Origin: JAJKIV01 sp036274195
GTDB lineage: Bacteria > Gemmatimonadota > Gemmatimonadetes > Gemmatimonadales > Gemmatimonadaceae
Assembly: GCA_036274195.1 (NCBI GenBank)
Contig: DASUGD010000050.1
Location: 6,988-70,987 of the forward strand
Direction: 5' to 3'
Length of the DNA stretch: 64,000 nucleotides
Within the stretch, counting starts at the first letter, position 1, and the number at the start of each line of letters is the position of its first letter. The translations under genes were made by a program, and so were the position numbers. The notes below the pieces were generated by a model that searched no databases, was not told where the DNA came from, and saw only the letters and a list, made by a program, of their open reading frames with translations. Below are positions 42,590 through 51,403 of this stretch, piece after piece.

Positions 42590-43962
42590 TCCCCGTCCCC
42601 TCCCGCACCGAATCGCGACACGACTTCGCCAAGCGATCCCGCCGAGCGCTCGAGCGCGTACGCCGTTTCGCGCAACTGCTCTGTCAGCGACCGTTGATGC
42701 TGCATCGCCCGCGCCGCTTCGTCCGTTGCCGCGGACGATGCGTCGGCGGCGTCGGCAACGCGCGTGGACGCCTCGTTCATCTGCCTGACGAGCAGATCCT
42801 GGCGCTCCGACGCTTTCAGCACGGCGTCCGCCAACGATAACGTGCGCCGGGCATCCTGCTCGATGGACTGAAACACCGAGACCGCCTCCTGCATCACCTG
42901 CTCGCCACGCTTCACCGCCGATTCCATGCTCGCGACGCGCCCCGATGCGTCCTCGATCCGATCGATCATCTCGCGCACCAGGACCTCGATCCGGCCAACG
43001 GAGCCGCCGCTCTGCATCGCGAGTTTGGCCACTTCTTCGGCGACCACGGCGAATCCGCGGCCGGCCTCGCCGGCGCGCGCGGCCTCGATCGATGCGTTGA
43101 GCGCGAGGAGATTGGTCTGGCGGCCAATGTCGCCAACGACCGTAGTAACATCGCCGATGTCTCCCGAGGCGGTTCGGAGCGCGACCATCCGCTGCACGAG
43201 GTCGCGCGCCAGTTCTGCCAAGTCGGTCACCGACTTCATGGCATCGGCCGCGCGCCTAACGCCAAGTTGTGCACTGGTCTCGACCTTTGCCGAGATCTCG
43301 CGCGACTCGCGCGCCGACGCGTGCGTCGCAGCCGCCGCCTCCTCGAGCTGGGCCGCCGCCTGCCGAATCTGGCGGGCAGCTTCCATACTGCGACTGACGC
43401 CGCCCGACACTCCGTTGAGCGACGTCGTGATGCGGCCGGCTCCATCCGCAACCGTCGCGCCGATTCTCGCGACGTCGGACGACGCCCCCAGCACTTCGGT
43501 CGCCGTTTTCCGCGTCTCGCCGATCAGCGCACCGACTTCGCTCAGGGCCAGGGCAACGTCCTGACTGGCGGCGCCGTCGCTGCCCCGCAGCAGCATCGCC
43601 CAGTCGCCCCGGCGCACGGCCGACGCCAGATCCTCGAGCAGCGCGAGCGGCCGGGACATGATCGCGTTGAGCTTGACGACGAACCACGCAATGGCCGCGA
43701 GTGACAGCACCCACGCGAGAATCACCTCCGCCGGCTGCAGTCCGCGGAACGCCACCGTATACACGATCGTTCCGATCACGAGCATGAAGATGCCCAGGGT
43801 GCTCGCGATGTCCGCGATCAACCGCTTCGGGTAGCGAACCCGAACGAACGCGACCGCCGCGCCGACGAACACGAACATGAACGCAAGCGTGAAGTACAGC
43901 CGCGCCGGATTGTACCCCCGCGGTTCCTGCAGCAACATCGCGGCCCGGAGCAGTGCCATCAT
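42586..43962 (-). CDS. Chemoreceptor-like protein with membrane anchor and no periplasmic sensor domain
   Basis: A protein of about 458 residues. Three hydrophobic segments (LYFTLAFMFVFVGAAVAFV, LGIFMLVIGTIVYTVAF, VILAWVLSLAAIAWFVV) lead straight into a cytoplasmic methyl-accepting domain with the hairpin RQTNLLALNASIEAARAGEAGRGF. There is no room for a periplasmic ligand domain. It therefore senses membrane or cytoplasmic state. It is translationally coupled to ubiA (ATGA), and ubiD ends 7 bp upstream of its start. ATG 43962 is chosen; ATG 43959 is equivalent, and a longer frame would overlap ubiD. Confidence 0.88.
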   Translation of the reverse strand: MMALLRAAMLLQEPRGYNPARLYFTLAFMFVFVGAAVAFVRVRYPKRLIADIASTLGIFMLVIGTIVYTVAFRGLQPAEVILAWVLSLAAIAWFVVKLNAIMSRPLALLEDLASAVRRGDWAMLLRGSDGAASQDVALALSEVGALIGETRKTATEVLGASSDVARIGATVADGAGRITTSLNGVSGGVSRSMEAARQIRQAAAQLEEAAAATHASARESREISAKVETSAQLGVRRAADAMKSVTDLAELARDLVQRMVALRTASGDIGDVTTVVGDIGRQTNLLALNASIEAARAGEAGRGFAVVAEEVAKLAMQSGGSVGRIEVLVREMIDRIEDASGRVASMESAVKRGEQVMQEAVSVFQSIEQDARRTLSLADAVLKASERQDLLVRQMNEASTRVADAADASSAATDEAARAMQHQRSLTEQLRETAYALERSAGSLGEVVSRFGAGGDGE

Positions 43963-43969
43963 CGCCGGA

Positions 43970-45454
43970 TCACCCGCGCGCTCCGATGCCGAGCTGCGGC
44001 CAGAGCGCATCGACGCGAGCCCGTGTTGCCGCATCCATCTCGATCACCTTCGGCCAGCTTCGGGTGAATCCCTCTTCGGGCCATTTGCGCGTCGCATCGA
44101 TACCCATCTTCGAGCCGTAAGTGAACGCTCGGCTCGAATGATCGAGCACATCGACCGGCCCCATCGTGAAGCGCGTGTCACGCTCGGGATCGATGTTGTT
44201 GAGTGCCACCCACCAGGCTTCCTGCGGATTCCGGACGTTGACTTCCTTGTCGACGATCACCAGCACCTTCGCGAGCGACATGAGCCCCTGCCCCCACATG
44301 GCATTCATCACTTTGTAGGCCTGCCCGGGATACTGCTTGTCGATCGACACGAAGACGAGGTTGTGGAAGATGCCCTCGGCAGGCATGTGATAGTCGACGA
44401 TTTCGGGAATCGTCAGTTTCAACAGCGGCAGGAAGATGCGCTCCGTCGCGTGGCCGAGATAGAAATCCTCCATTGGCGGGCGCCCAACGATGGTCGATGC
44501 GTAGATCGGGTTCCGGCGCATCGTGACCGCAGTGATGTGCACCTGCGGATAGAGGTCTGCCTCGGAGTAGAAACCCGTGTGGTCGCCGAACGGCCCTTCA
44601 ACGACGAGTGCCTCACGCGGATCGATGTGACCCTCGAGCACAAACTCCGCGGACGCCGGCACGTCGAGGTCGCAGGTTATCGCCTTGGTGAGGTGAACCG
44701 GCGCACCGCGGAGAAAGCCTGCGAACAGGAACTCGTCGACGGTCGGCGGCAGCGGAGCCGAGGCCGAGTAGATCGACGCCGGGTCGGCGCCGATGGCGAC
44801 GCACACCGGCATGGTCTCGCCACGCTCCGCCATCTCGCGCCAGTGTGCGGCACCGACCTTGTGACGTTGCCAGTGCATTGCGACTGTCCGCGGGCCGAGC
44901 ACCTGGACCCGGTACATGCCGACGTTTCGGATCCCACGCTTCGGATCTCGCGAGATGACCATGGGAAGCGTGATGTACGGGCCGCCATCCTCCGGCCAGG
45001 TGGTCATGACGGGCAACTTGCGCAGGTCGACCTGGTTGCCCTGCCAGACGACCTCCTGACAGGGCGGTGACCCTCGCGTTGCCCGGGGCGGGAAGCGCGC
45101 GATTTCCAGCAGCCGCGGGATGAGCGAGAGCTTCGCGACGATGCCGTCGGGCACCTTGAGATCCATCAGCTGCGTGATTCGCGCGCCGATGTCGTCGAGG
45201 TCGCGAACGCCGAGGGCGATCGCCATTCGGCGCATCGAGCCGAACAGGTTGATCGCCACCGGGTACGCGGAGGCGCTGCCGTCATCCAACACCGGCTGCT
45301 CGAACAGCAGCGCGGGGCCGCCGCCGGGCATCTTCATGGCCCGGTCGGCGATCTCGCACATCTCGAGCTTCACCGCGACCGGCTGCCTAACGCGGACGAG
45401 CTCGCCGGCCCCGTCGATGGCAGCGATGAAATCAGAGAGCGAATCGAGGGTCAT
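43970..45454 (-). CDS. ubiD: UbiD-family decarboxylase
   Basis: A 494-residue prenyl-FMN-dependent decarboxylase. The segments NVGMYRVQVLGPRTVAMHW, EGPFGDHTGFYS, HITAVTMRRNPIYASTIVGRPP, and the C-terminal THVLVIVDKEVNV-like block (here KVLVIVDKEVNVRNP) are typical. It removes the carboxylate of a prenylated aromatic acid (4-hydroxy-3-polyprenylbenzoate or the naphthoate equivalent). The cofactor maker ubiX is in the same operon. Confidence 0.94.
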   Translation of the reverse strand: MTLDSLSDFIAAIDGAGELVRVRQPVAVKLEMCEIADRAMKMPGGGPALLFEQPVLDDGSASAYPVAINLFGSMRRMAIALGVRDLDDIGARITQLMDLKVPDGIVAKLSLIPRLLEIARFPPRATRGSPPCQEVVWQGNQVDLRKLPVMTTWPEDGGPYITLPMVISRDPKRGIRNVGMYRVQVLGPRTVAMHWQRHKVGAAHWREMAERGETMPVCVAIGADPASIYSASAPLPPTVDEFLFAGFLRGAPVHLTKAITCDLDVPASAEFVLEGHIDPREALVVEGPFGDHTGFYSEADLYPQVHITAVTMRRNPIYASTIVGRPPMEDFYLGHATERIFLPLLKLTIPEIVDYHMPAEGIFHNLVFVSIDKQYPGQAYKVMNAMWGQGLMSLAKVLVIVDKEVNVRNPQEAWWVALNNIDPERDTRFTMGPVDVLDHSSRAFTYGSKMGIDATRKWPEEGFTRSWPKVIEMDAATRARVDALWPQLGIGARG

Positions 45455-45484
45455 GAGGGACGTGTCGTCACCCAGGCGGTCGGC

Positions 45485-46249
45485 TCAGATCGGAGGGCGT
45501 CCCGGCTTGTCGCCGGCGTGAATCGCGGCAATGCCCATGGTCAGCGACTCCCATCGAACGTTCACGAACCCGGCGGCGCGCATGGCACGCGCGAGCTCCT
45601 CCTGCATCGGGAACCGCGCGACCGATTCAGGGAGGTACCGATAGGCGGTTGGGTGCCTGCTGACGATCCGGCCGACGGCGGGCAATACGGCGTGGAAATA
45701 CGTGTGGTAGACCCCGCGGACGATGCGCGAGCGTGGCGTCGAGAACTCGAGAATCACGAACCGCCCGCCCGGTTGAAGAACGCGGTAGGCTTCCGCCAAC
45801 GCGGCGGGCAGGCTGGCGACGTTGCGGATCCCGAACGCAACGATGGCGCCGGCAGCGGCGTCGTCGGCAACGGGAAGCTCCAGGGCATCGGCGGTCACGG
45901 GAGCCACGAGCACGCGAGATGCCTTGTTCGATCCAGCCCGGAGCATTGGCTCGGCGAAGTCGGTGCCAAGCACGAGCCCGCGAAATCCCCGGGTCTGTGC
46001 AAGCTCCGACGCGACGTCGAGGGTTCCGGCACATAGGTCGATGTACACGCCGGCCGGATTCCGCAACGGATCGAGCTCCGCGATCGCGCGCCGACGCCAC
46101 CGTCGATCGATGTTGAAGCTGAGAAGGTGGTTGAGGAGATCGTAGCGGGGCGCGATCTCCGAGAAGACACGGCGCACGTAGGCGCGCTTCTCGGCGCCGC
46201 CTGCGGCGGCGGCTCGGGCTTCGGTCTTCTCGAGGTCGACTGTTGGCAT
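45485..46249 (-). CDS. ubiE: Quinone C-methyltransferase (UbiE/MenG)
   Basis: A 254-residue SAM-dependent methylase. The motifs VFSEIAPRYDLLNHLLSFNIDRRWR, IDLCAGTLDVASELA, FGIRNVASLPAALAEAYRVLQPGG and ILEFSTPRSRIVR are the UbiE/COQ5/MenG signatures. It methylates demethylmenaquinone or the ubiquinone precursor. It heads the minus-strand quinone operon and is divergent from the ECF sigma gene. Confidence 0.95.
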   Translation of the reverse strand: MPTVDLEKTEARAAAAGGAEKRAYVRRVFSEIAPRYDLLNHLLSFNIDRRWRRRAIAELDPLRNPAGVYIDLCAGTLDVASELAQTRGFRGLVLGTDFAEPMLRAGSNKASRVLVAPVTADALELPVADDAAAGAIVAFGIRNVASLPAALAEAYRVLQPGGRFVILEFSTPRSRIVRGVYHTYFHAVLPAVGRIVSRHPTAYRYLPESVARFPMQEELARAMRAAGFVNVRWESLTMGIAAIHAGDKPGRPPI

Positions 46250-46321
46250 TCGGACCGAAAGGTATAGCTTCCTCCCACCGCCGGCGACGCTGTCTCTCGT
46301 GGAGCCGCCGCCGTCCCCTGC

Positions 46322-46930
46322 ATGGCGCCATCACTCGACTTAGCGAATCTACCGGACGCCGATGTCGTCAAGCTCGCCCAACAAGGGCGGGAGGCGGCGT
46401 TCCGCGAGCTTCTCCGACGGTACGAGCGGCCGGTCTTTTCCCTGATTTTCCGTATGGTTCGGGACCGCGAGATCTCCGAGGACCTCGCGCAGGACACCTT
46501 CATCAAGGTGCTGAACCACATCGACCGATATCGCCCCGAGTTCAAGCTCTCCAGTTGGCTGTTCAAGATCGCCAACAACGTCGCGATCGATCATCTGCGT
46601 AAGCGTCAGCTGGACACCATCAGCATCGATGGATCGCCCCACGCCGCGACGGCAGCGGAGGTCGAGGCGACGTCATTCGACCTGACCGCCCGACAGGAAT
46701 CTGCACTCGAGGAGATGGAGGCACGGGAGCTCGGTACCGCGATCGAGCGGGCGATCGCTCGCCTCCGCCCCGAGTACCGTTCGTGCATCATGCTGCGTCA
46801 CGTCGAGGGCCGATCCTACGAGGAGATCGCTGCCACCCTGGACCTGCCGCTGGGAACCGTAAAGACCTATATCCATCGCGCACGCCACGAGCTGCGCGAG
46901 GCGCTCGAACACGTGAAGGGCCCCGGGTAA
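46322..46930 (+). CDS. ECF RNA polymerase sigma factor
   Basis: A 202-residue sigma factor with regions 2 and 4. Region 2 contains ELLRRYERPVFSLIFRMVRD and SEDLAQDTFIKVLNHIDRY. Region 4 contains LRPEYRSCIMLRHVEGRSYEEIAATLDLPLGTVKTYIHRAR. It resembles RpoE-type factors. A zinc anti-sigma factor gene follows after 62 bp. The regulon is likely to include the adjacent envelope genes, but no promoter motif has been demonstrated. Confidence 0.95.
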   Translation: MAPSLDLANLPDADVVKLAQQGREAAFRELLRRYERPVFSLIFRMVRDREISEDLAQDTFIKVLNHIDRYRPEFKLSSWLFKIANNVAIDHLRKRQLDTISIDGSPHAATAAEVEATSFDLTARQESALEEMEARELGTAIERAIARLRPEYRSCIMLRHVEGRSYEEIAATLDLPLGTVKTYIHRARHELREALEHVKGPG

Positions 46931-46992
46931 GCCAATTCGAATTTACCTGAAACCCTTTCTAAGCCCGCCCGTACGGCCCGGTTGGAGGATTT

Positions 46993-47583
46993 GTGGAACA
47001 CAGGCACCTACTACCAGACGAAATCGATCAGCTCCTGGACGGCGAGGCCGGATTCGGCGTCGCTCCGCTCCTGGCGCACGTCGAGAACTGCGCAGCGTGT
47101 CGCGCCGAACTGGCCGACGCTCGGCAGGTGGTAAGCGCGCTCGAGCGCATGCCACATTTTGCGCCATCCCCGCTGTTCAGAGACCGGGTGATGACGCAGG
47201 TCCAGGTCTTCGAGCCCTGGCACGTTTCGGCACTCGACACGGCAAAGCGGTGGCTTCCCGCGTCCCGATCCGCCCGGTTCATTGGGGTCGCCGCAACATC
47301 TGTTTTCGCCCTTGTCGTTTCACTGACCGCCGTCTGGATGGCAGTGAGGCTGGACGCGTTCCTGTTCTTCTTCGACCTCGCCGGCCAGCGCGTCCGCGCC
47401 GCCCTGTTCGACTCACTCGGGGGGGCGATCGCTAGCACGTTCGGCACCGCTGCCGTTGACGCGCTCCGCACCGGCGGAGTGGCGGCCGTGGCAGGTGTAA
47501 CCAGCTTCCTGGTCGTGGTGGTCCTGGCTGCGGTCGGGCTCAGGGCTGTCGTAGCGACCGCTCGTCGACGCCGGGCGACCTGA
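46993..47583 (+). CDS. Membrane-anchored anti-sigma factor with zinc-binding domain
   Basis: A 196-residue protein. The N-terminal ZAS-type motif H-x3-C-x2-C (HVENCAAC) would bind the sigma factor and zinc. It is followed by a membrane helix (FIGVAATSVFALVVSLTAVWMAV) and a second hydrophobic segment near the C-terminus. It would hold the upstream sigma at the membrane until stress releases it. GTG start after GGAGG. Confidence 0.88.
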   Translation: MEHRHLLPDEIDQLLDGEAGFGVAPLLAHVENCAACRAELADARQVVSALERMPHFAPSPLFRDRVMTQVQVFEPWHVSALDTAKRWLPASRSARFIGVAATSVFALVVSLTAVWMAVRLDAFLFFFDLAGQRVRAALFDSLGGAIASTFGTAAVDALRTGGVAAVAGVTSFLVVVVLAAVGLRAVVATARRRRAT

Positions 47584-47587
47584 ACCA

Positions 47588-48790
47588 ATGCGAACGGCCA
47601 TTCTCCCGCTGATCCTCGCGGTCGCTGCGGCGCCGCTGACGGCTCGGCAGGCCGCCGGCATCCAGCAGAACCCGAACGCCGAGAAGCCGACCGCCGAGTC
47701 CTCGGCCAAGGCTGCGACGCCGGCCGGTGCCGTCGAGGCAGCCGATTCGGCAAACGTTCAACTGCCAAAGGCGACCCTCGACTCCCTGACGGAGCTCGTG
47801 AACCGGTTCCGCCGAGATCCCGAAGCGGTGCCATTGCCGCCGAACACTCAGATCGCGATGGGCGGCCGGACTATTCCGGCAGGGACCTCGGTCGCGGGGC
47901 CGGTCGCGGCAGCGGGCGGGCCGCTCCACGTCTACGGCACCGTGACCGGCGATGCCATCGCCATCGGCGGCGACGTGATCGTACACCCGGGCGCTCGTAT
48001 CACCGGCAATGCGGTATCAGCGTTAGGCACCGTGACCCTGGCCGGCGGAACCGTCGGCGGAGAGATCCGTCAGCTCGCCGGCGCGCTCGGTGCCGTTCAG
48101 CAGGCAGCCGAGGTGGAGTCGCCGGCGCGCAGCACGCGGCATGCCCTCGCGCTGTCATCGAGTTGGCTGATCATCCTCGTGCTCATGGCGATCGGCGTGC
48201 TGCTGTTCGCCGGCGACTATCTCGACGGCGTCGTGGATTCCCTCGAGGGCCGTTTCGGTCGCTCGTTCTGGGCTGGCATCGCGACGCAGCTCGCGCTCGC
48301 GCCGGTGCTCTGCCTCCTTGTCATCGCCCTCGCCGTCACCATTCTCGGCATACTGCTCATTCCGTTCGCGATCGTGGCGTTCGTCCTCGCGGTCGCGGGG
48401 CTGATCACGCTCGGGTTCCTCGCCATTGCGCGCGTCACCGGCGAGTCGGTCGCACCGGCTGCGAGCAAGCGGTACTCGGCGCGCGGCGCAGCACTTCGGG
48501 CGCTCGTGGTTGGCGTGTCCATCTACATGGGGCTTTGGGTGCTCGCGTCGGCGTTCGCGTGGGCGCCGATCGTGGAGACGGTGCTTCGCGCGGTCGCTAT
48601 AGCGATCACCTGGGTGGCGACCACCGCGGGCCTTGGCGCTGCCGTGATTTCGCGCGGTGGCACCAAGCGGTCGGCACCGACGCCGTCGCTCGCAGCGGTG
48701 AACGACATCCCGTGGCAGACGCCCACGCCGGTAACCGGCGTGGTGGCAGCACGCCGGCCAACGCCGGCGTCTCCCGCGCGCGACCGATGA
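47588..48790 (+). CDS. Membrane protein with bactofilin-like beta-helical domain
   Basis: A 400-residue protein. After a signal peptide, residues 75-175 form Gly/Val/Thr-rich strands (VAGPVAAAGGPLHVYGTVTGDAIAIGG...GTVTLAGGTVGGEI) that look like the polymer-forming beta-helix of bactofilins. About five membrane helices follow (ALSSSWLIILVLMAIGVLLF onward). Function is unknown. It is likely part of the sigma/anti-sigma response, lying 4 bp after the anti-sigma gene and coupled to the next gene by ATGA. Confidence 0.75.
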   Translation: MRTAILPLILAVAAAPLTARQAAGIQQNPNAEKPTAESSAKAATPAGAVEAADSANVQLPKATLDSLTELVNRFRRDPEAVPLPPNTQIAMGGRTIPAGTSVAGPVAAAGGPLHVYGTVTGDAIAIGGDVIVHPGARITGNAVSALGTVTLAGGTVGGEIRQLAGALGAVQQAAEVESPARSTRHALALSSSWLIILVLMAIGVLLFAGDYLDGVVDSLEGRFGRSFWAGIATQLALAPVLCLLVIALAVTILGILLIPFAIVAFVLAVAGLITLGFLAIARVTGESVAPAASKRYSARGAALRALVVGVSIYMGLWVLASAFAWAPIVETVLRAVAIAITWVATTAGLGAAVISRGGTKRSAPTPSLAAVNDIPWQTPTPVTGVVAARRPTPASPARDR

Positions 48791-49650
48791 CGGCACGCAC
48801 GAGCCGCCTGCTCGCGCTCGGTCTCGCGTCGGTGGCGGCGTCCGTGGTTGCGCCGACGGCCCGCGCCCAGAGCTGGCGTACACTCGACGTCGCGCGCCAG
48901 CTCACCGACTCCTCGCCGGCGTCGGTCCGGGTCGTGTATGGCACCGGCCGAATCGGCGTCAGGGCGACATCGAGTCCGCTGCTGTACCACATGCAGCTGC
49001 GATACGACGCGACACGTACCCAGCCCCGCCACACGTTCAACACGGCATCTCGCAAGCTGCAAATCGGCGTGCAGAAGTCGGAGATGCGGTTCTCCGGGCG
49101 CAACGACTCAGACGCCGGGCATCTGCAGCTCGAGCTTTCGAGAACCACGCCCCTCGATCTCAACCTGGATCTCGGCGCGGTGGAATCAGATCTCGATCTC
49201 ACCGGGCTCAGAATCTCCAAGCTGCACGTCGAGTCCGGCGCGAGTGATGCCAAGCTGCGCTTCGACTCGCTCAACGCGACGCGAATGAGCGTCCTCGAGA
49301 TCTCGCTGGGCGCCGCCAGTTTCCGGGGAGAACGCCTCGCGAACGCGAACGCACAGGACATCCGGGTGGATGCGGGAGTGGGCAACGTCGAGCTCGACCT
49401 TGGCGGCCAGTGGACTCAGGACATCGACCTCCACGTGGAGGTGACGCTCGGGATCGTCACCATCCACATCCCGTCGGATGTCGGAGTGCACGTGTCGCTC
49501 GAGAAAACCGTCGCGTCCTTCGATCACGACGGCCTGATCGAGCGCGATGGCGGCTGGGTTTCGAAGAACTGGGACTCGGCACCGCACAAGGTCCGCGTCA
49601 CCGCCGAAACCGTTTTCGGCAAGCTCTCGATCGATAGAACGGGGCGTTAA
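48787..49650 (+). CDS. Exported toast-rack/LiaF-like repeat-strand protein
   Basis: A 287-residue protein with a signal peptide (LLALGLASVAASVVAPTARAQ). The mature part is alternating strands with regular Asp/Leu/Glu pattern (NLDLGAVESDLDLTGLRISKLHVESGASDAKL), like the toast-rack beta domain or LiaF C-terminus (DUF2154-like). It is overlapped with the preceding gene by 4 bp. It probably acts in the envelope-stress unit controlled by the sigma factor, but no activity can be named. Confidence 0.72.
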   Translation: MTARTSRLLALGLASVAASVVAPTARAQSWRTLDVARQLTDSSPASVRVVYGTGRIGVRATSSPLLYHMQLRYDATRTQPRHTFNTASRKLQIGVQKSEMRFSGRNDSDAGHLQLELSRTTPLDLNLDLGAVESDLDLTGLRISKLHVESGASDAKLRFDSLNATRMSVLEISLGAASFRGERLANANAQDIRVDAGVGNVELDLGGQWTQDIDLHVEVTLGIVTIHIPSDVGVHVSLEKTVASFDHDGLIERDGGWVSKNWDSAPHKVRVTAETVFGKLSIDRTGR

Positions 49651-49708
49651 CCCACCGCCTCTTCGCACACCATTTGCGCTCGTAGGCGCCACACGACGGG
49701 AGTGGCGC

Positions 49709-50665
49709 ATGGTAATACTGGGGTATCGAGCCGGGTCGATCGCGAAGAAGGCGCTGAAGGAGACGCTGGACGACAATCTCCTTGGGCTGGCCGCGCAGAC
49801 GGCCTACTACTTCTTCTTCTCGCTTTTCCCCCTGCTTCTGTTCATCGCCCCCCTGCTCAGCCTCGTCGGCAACAAGCAGGAGACGTTCGCACTCTTCACG
49901 TCGCAGCTGCAGCAGGTCGTACCGAGCGAGGGTTGGGCGCTCATCGGCGGCGTGATCAAGGACGTCGTCTATGCGAAGAACGCGCCCGGGCTCATGTCCA
50001 TTGGTGCGCTGCTCGCGATCTGGGCCGGCTCGAACGTGTTCGGGGCGCTCATAGGGGCACTGAACGTCGCTTACGACGTCAAGGAAACCCGCCCATGGTG
50101 GAAGCAGAAGCTCATCGCACTGGCGAGTGTGGTCGTCGTCGGCTTAGTCGTGCTCATCTCGACGGTCATGATCCTCGCCGGTGACAAGATCACGAGCTGG
50201 ATCGCAGGCCGGCTAGCGCTCGACTCCGGTACGCAAGCGCTCGTGACCATCGTTCAGGTACCGATCGCGTTCGCGCTGCTGGTCGCGATCGCGGGTCTGT
50301 CGTACTACTTCCTGCCGAACCTCCGCCAGAGCAAGAAACAGGTGCTCGTCGGAGCGGTCTTCACGACCATCGGGTGGGCGCTCGTGACCGTGGCGCTTCG
50401 TGTCTACATGGCGAATTTCGCGAATTACAACGCCACGTATGGCGCGATCGGCGGCGTGATCGCGCTGCTCACGTGGATGTACTTCTCGATGCTCGTCTTT
50501 CTGATCGGTGGTGAGATCAACTCCGAGATACATCACGGCACGGGTGCCGTCGCGCCGCGCGCCGGAATGCTCTACGGTGGCCGGATCGAGACCGCGGCAG
50601 CCGCAGGGGTTCCGTCGCTCGATCGCGTCGAACGGATCGAGCCGTTAGGCGCCCGGCGCACGTAG
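49709..50665 (+). CDS. YihY/BrkB-family membrane protein
   Basis: A 318-residue inner-membrane protein with six hydrophobic helices. It begins with ALKETLDDNLLGLAAQTAYYFFFSLFPLLLFIAPLLSLVG and contains ALIGALNVAYDVKETRPWWKQKLIAL, both typical of the YihY/BrkB (formerly 'RNase BN') family. Function is uncertain in most bacteria. The ATG at 49709 follows GGGAG. A longer frame would run into the preceding gene. Its last 21 bp overlap a convergent gene. Confidence 0.9.
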   Translation: MVILGYRAGSIAKKALKETLDDNLLGLAAQTAYYFFFSLFPLLLFIAPLLSLVGNKQETFALFTSQLQQVVPSEGWALIGGVIKDVVYAKNAPGLMSIGALLAIWAGSNVFGALIGALNVAYDVKETRPWWKQKLIALASVVVVGLVVLISTVMILAGDKITSWIAGRLALDSGTQALVTIVQVPIAFALLVAIAGLSYYFLPNLRQSKKQVLVGAVFTTIGWALVTVALRVYMANFANYNATYGAIGGVIALLTWMYFSMLVFLIGGEINSEIHHGTGAVAPRAGMLYGGRIETAAAAGVPSLDRVERIEPLGARRT

Positions 50666-51400
50666 CGTCACGCGCGTGCCGCGCGTGATCTCCAGCGCGC
50701 GCGCGGCGCTTCCGTCGCGCTGGGCGATCTCGACGAAGCCGCTCGAGCCGACGAGCGCGATGATGTCGCCAACGGGACCGTCGGCATACGTACGGACGAT
50801 CGGCATCGTCCGTCCCCGGATCTCGATCCGGCCACCCCGCGGGGCAATCAGGTTGCTGATCGCGTTCCCGAACCGATCGACGGCAATGATCTCGCCGACC
50901 ACTGAGCCGTCGCTGGCTCGCCGTGCCTCCGGCGTCCGCCTGATGACCGGATCGAGGCACGGCCCACCAAGCGCATCGATCGCGGTGCCGGTCGCGAGAA
51001 GTGCTGCTGCCGGAGCGAACACGTCACGTCCGTGGAATGTGGCCGAGGCGTTCGGCGGAACCGGTAGCGACACGGCGCGCGATCCGCCTGCCAGGAGCGC
51101 CGGACTCAGAACGCCGTTGTCCGGACCCACGAGGAACCGATCGTCGCTGCTCACTGCGAGCGCGTTGCGATCCGAGCCGACGCCGGGGTCGACAACGACG
51201 AGATGGACGGTCCCGCTCGGGAAGCGACGCCAGTAGCGTGCGACCGCAAGGCGTGCCGCCTCGACGTCCTGGGCCGCAATCTCGTGTGAGAGATCGACCA
51301 TCGTGAGATCCGGCACCGCCGAAAGCAGCACGCCCTTCAGCTCCGCAACGTAGCCGTCGGCGGTGCCGAAATCGGTGAGCAAGGTGATGATCGGTCGCAT
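50645..51400 (-). CDS. SAM hydrolase/SAM-dependent halogenase superfamily protein (DUF62)
   Basis: A 251-residue protein of the S-adenosyl-L-methionine hydroxide adenosyltransferase family. The motif ITLLTDFGTADGYVAELKGVL, VVDPGVGSDRNALAV, VGPDNGVLSPAL and GRDVFAPAAALLATG are characteristic. The family splits SAM to adenosine and methionine with water; halogenase relatives use halide. It ends a five-gene minus-strand operon and overlaps the YihY gene by 21 bp. Confidence 0.9.
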   Translation of the reverse strand: MRPIITLLTDFGTADGYVAELKGVLLSAVPDLTMVDLSHEIAAQDVEAARLAVARYWRRFPSGTVHLVVVDPGVGSDRNALAVSSDDRFLVGPDNGVLSPALLAGGSRAVSLPVPPNASATFHGRDVFAPAAALLATGTAIDALGGPCLDPVIRRTPEARRASDGSVVGEIIAVDRFGNAISNLIAPRGGRIEIRGRTMPIVRTYADGPVGDIIALVGSSGFVEIAQRDGSAARALEITRGTRVTLRAPGA

Positions 51401-51403
51401 GGG

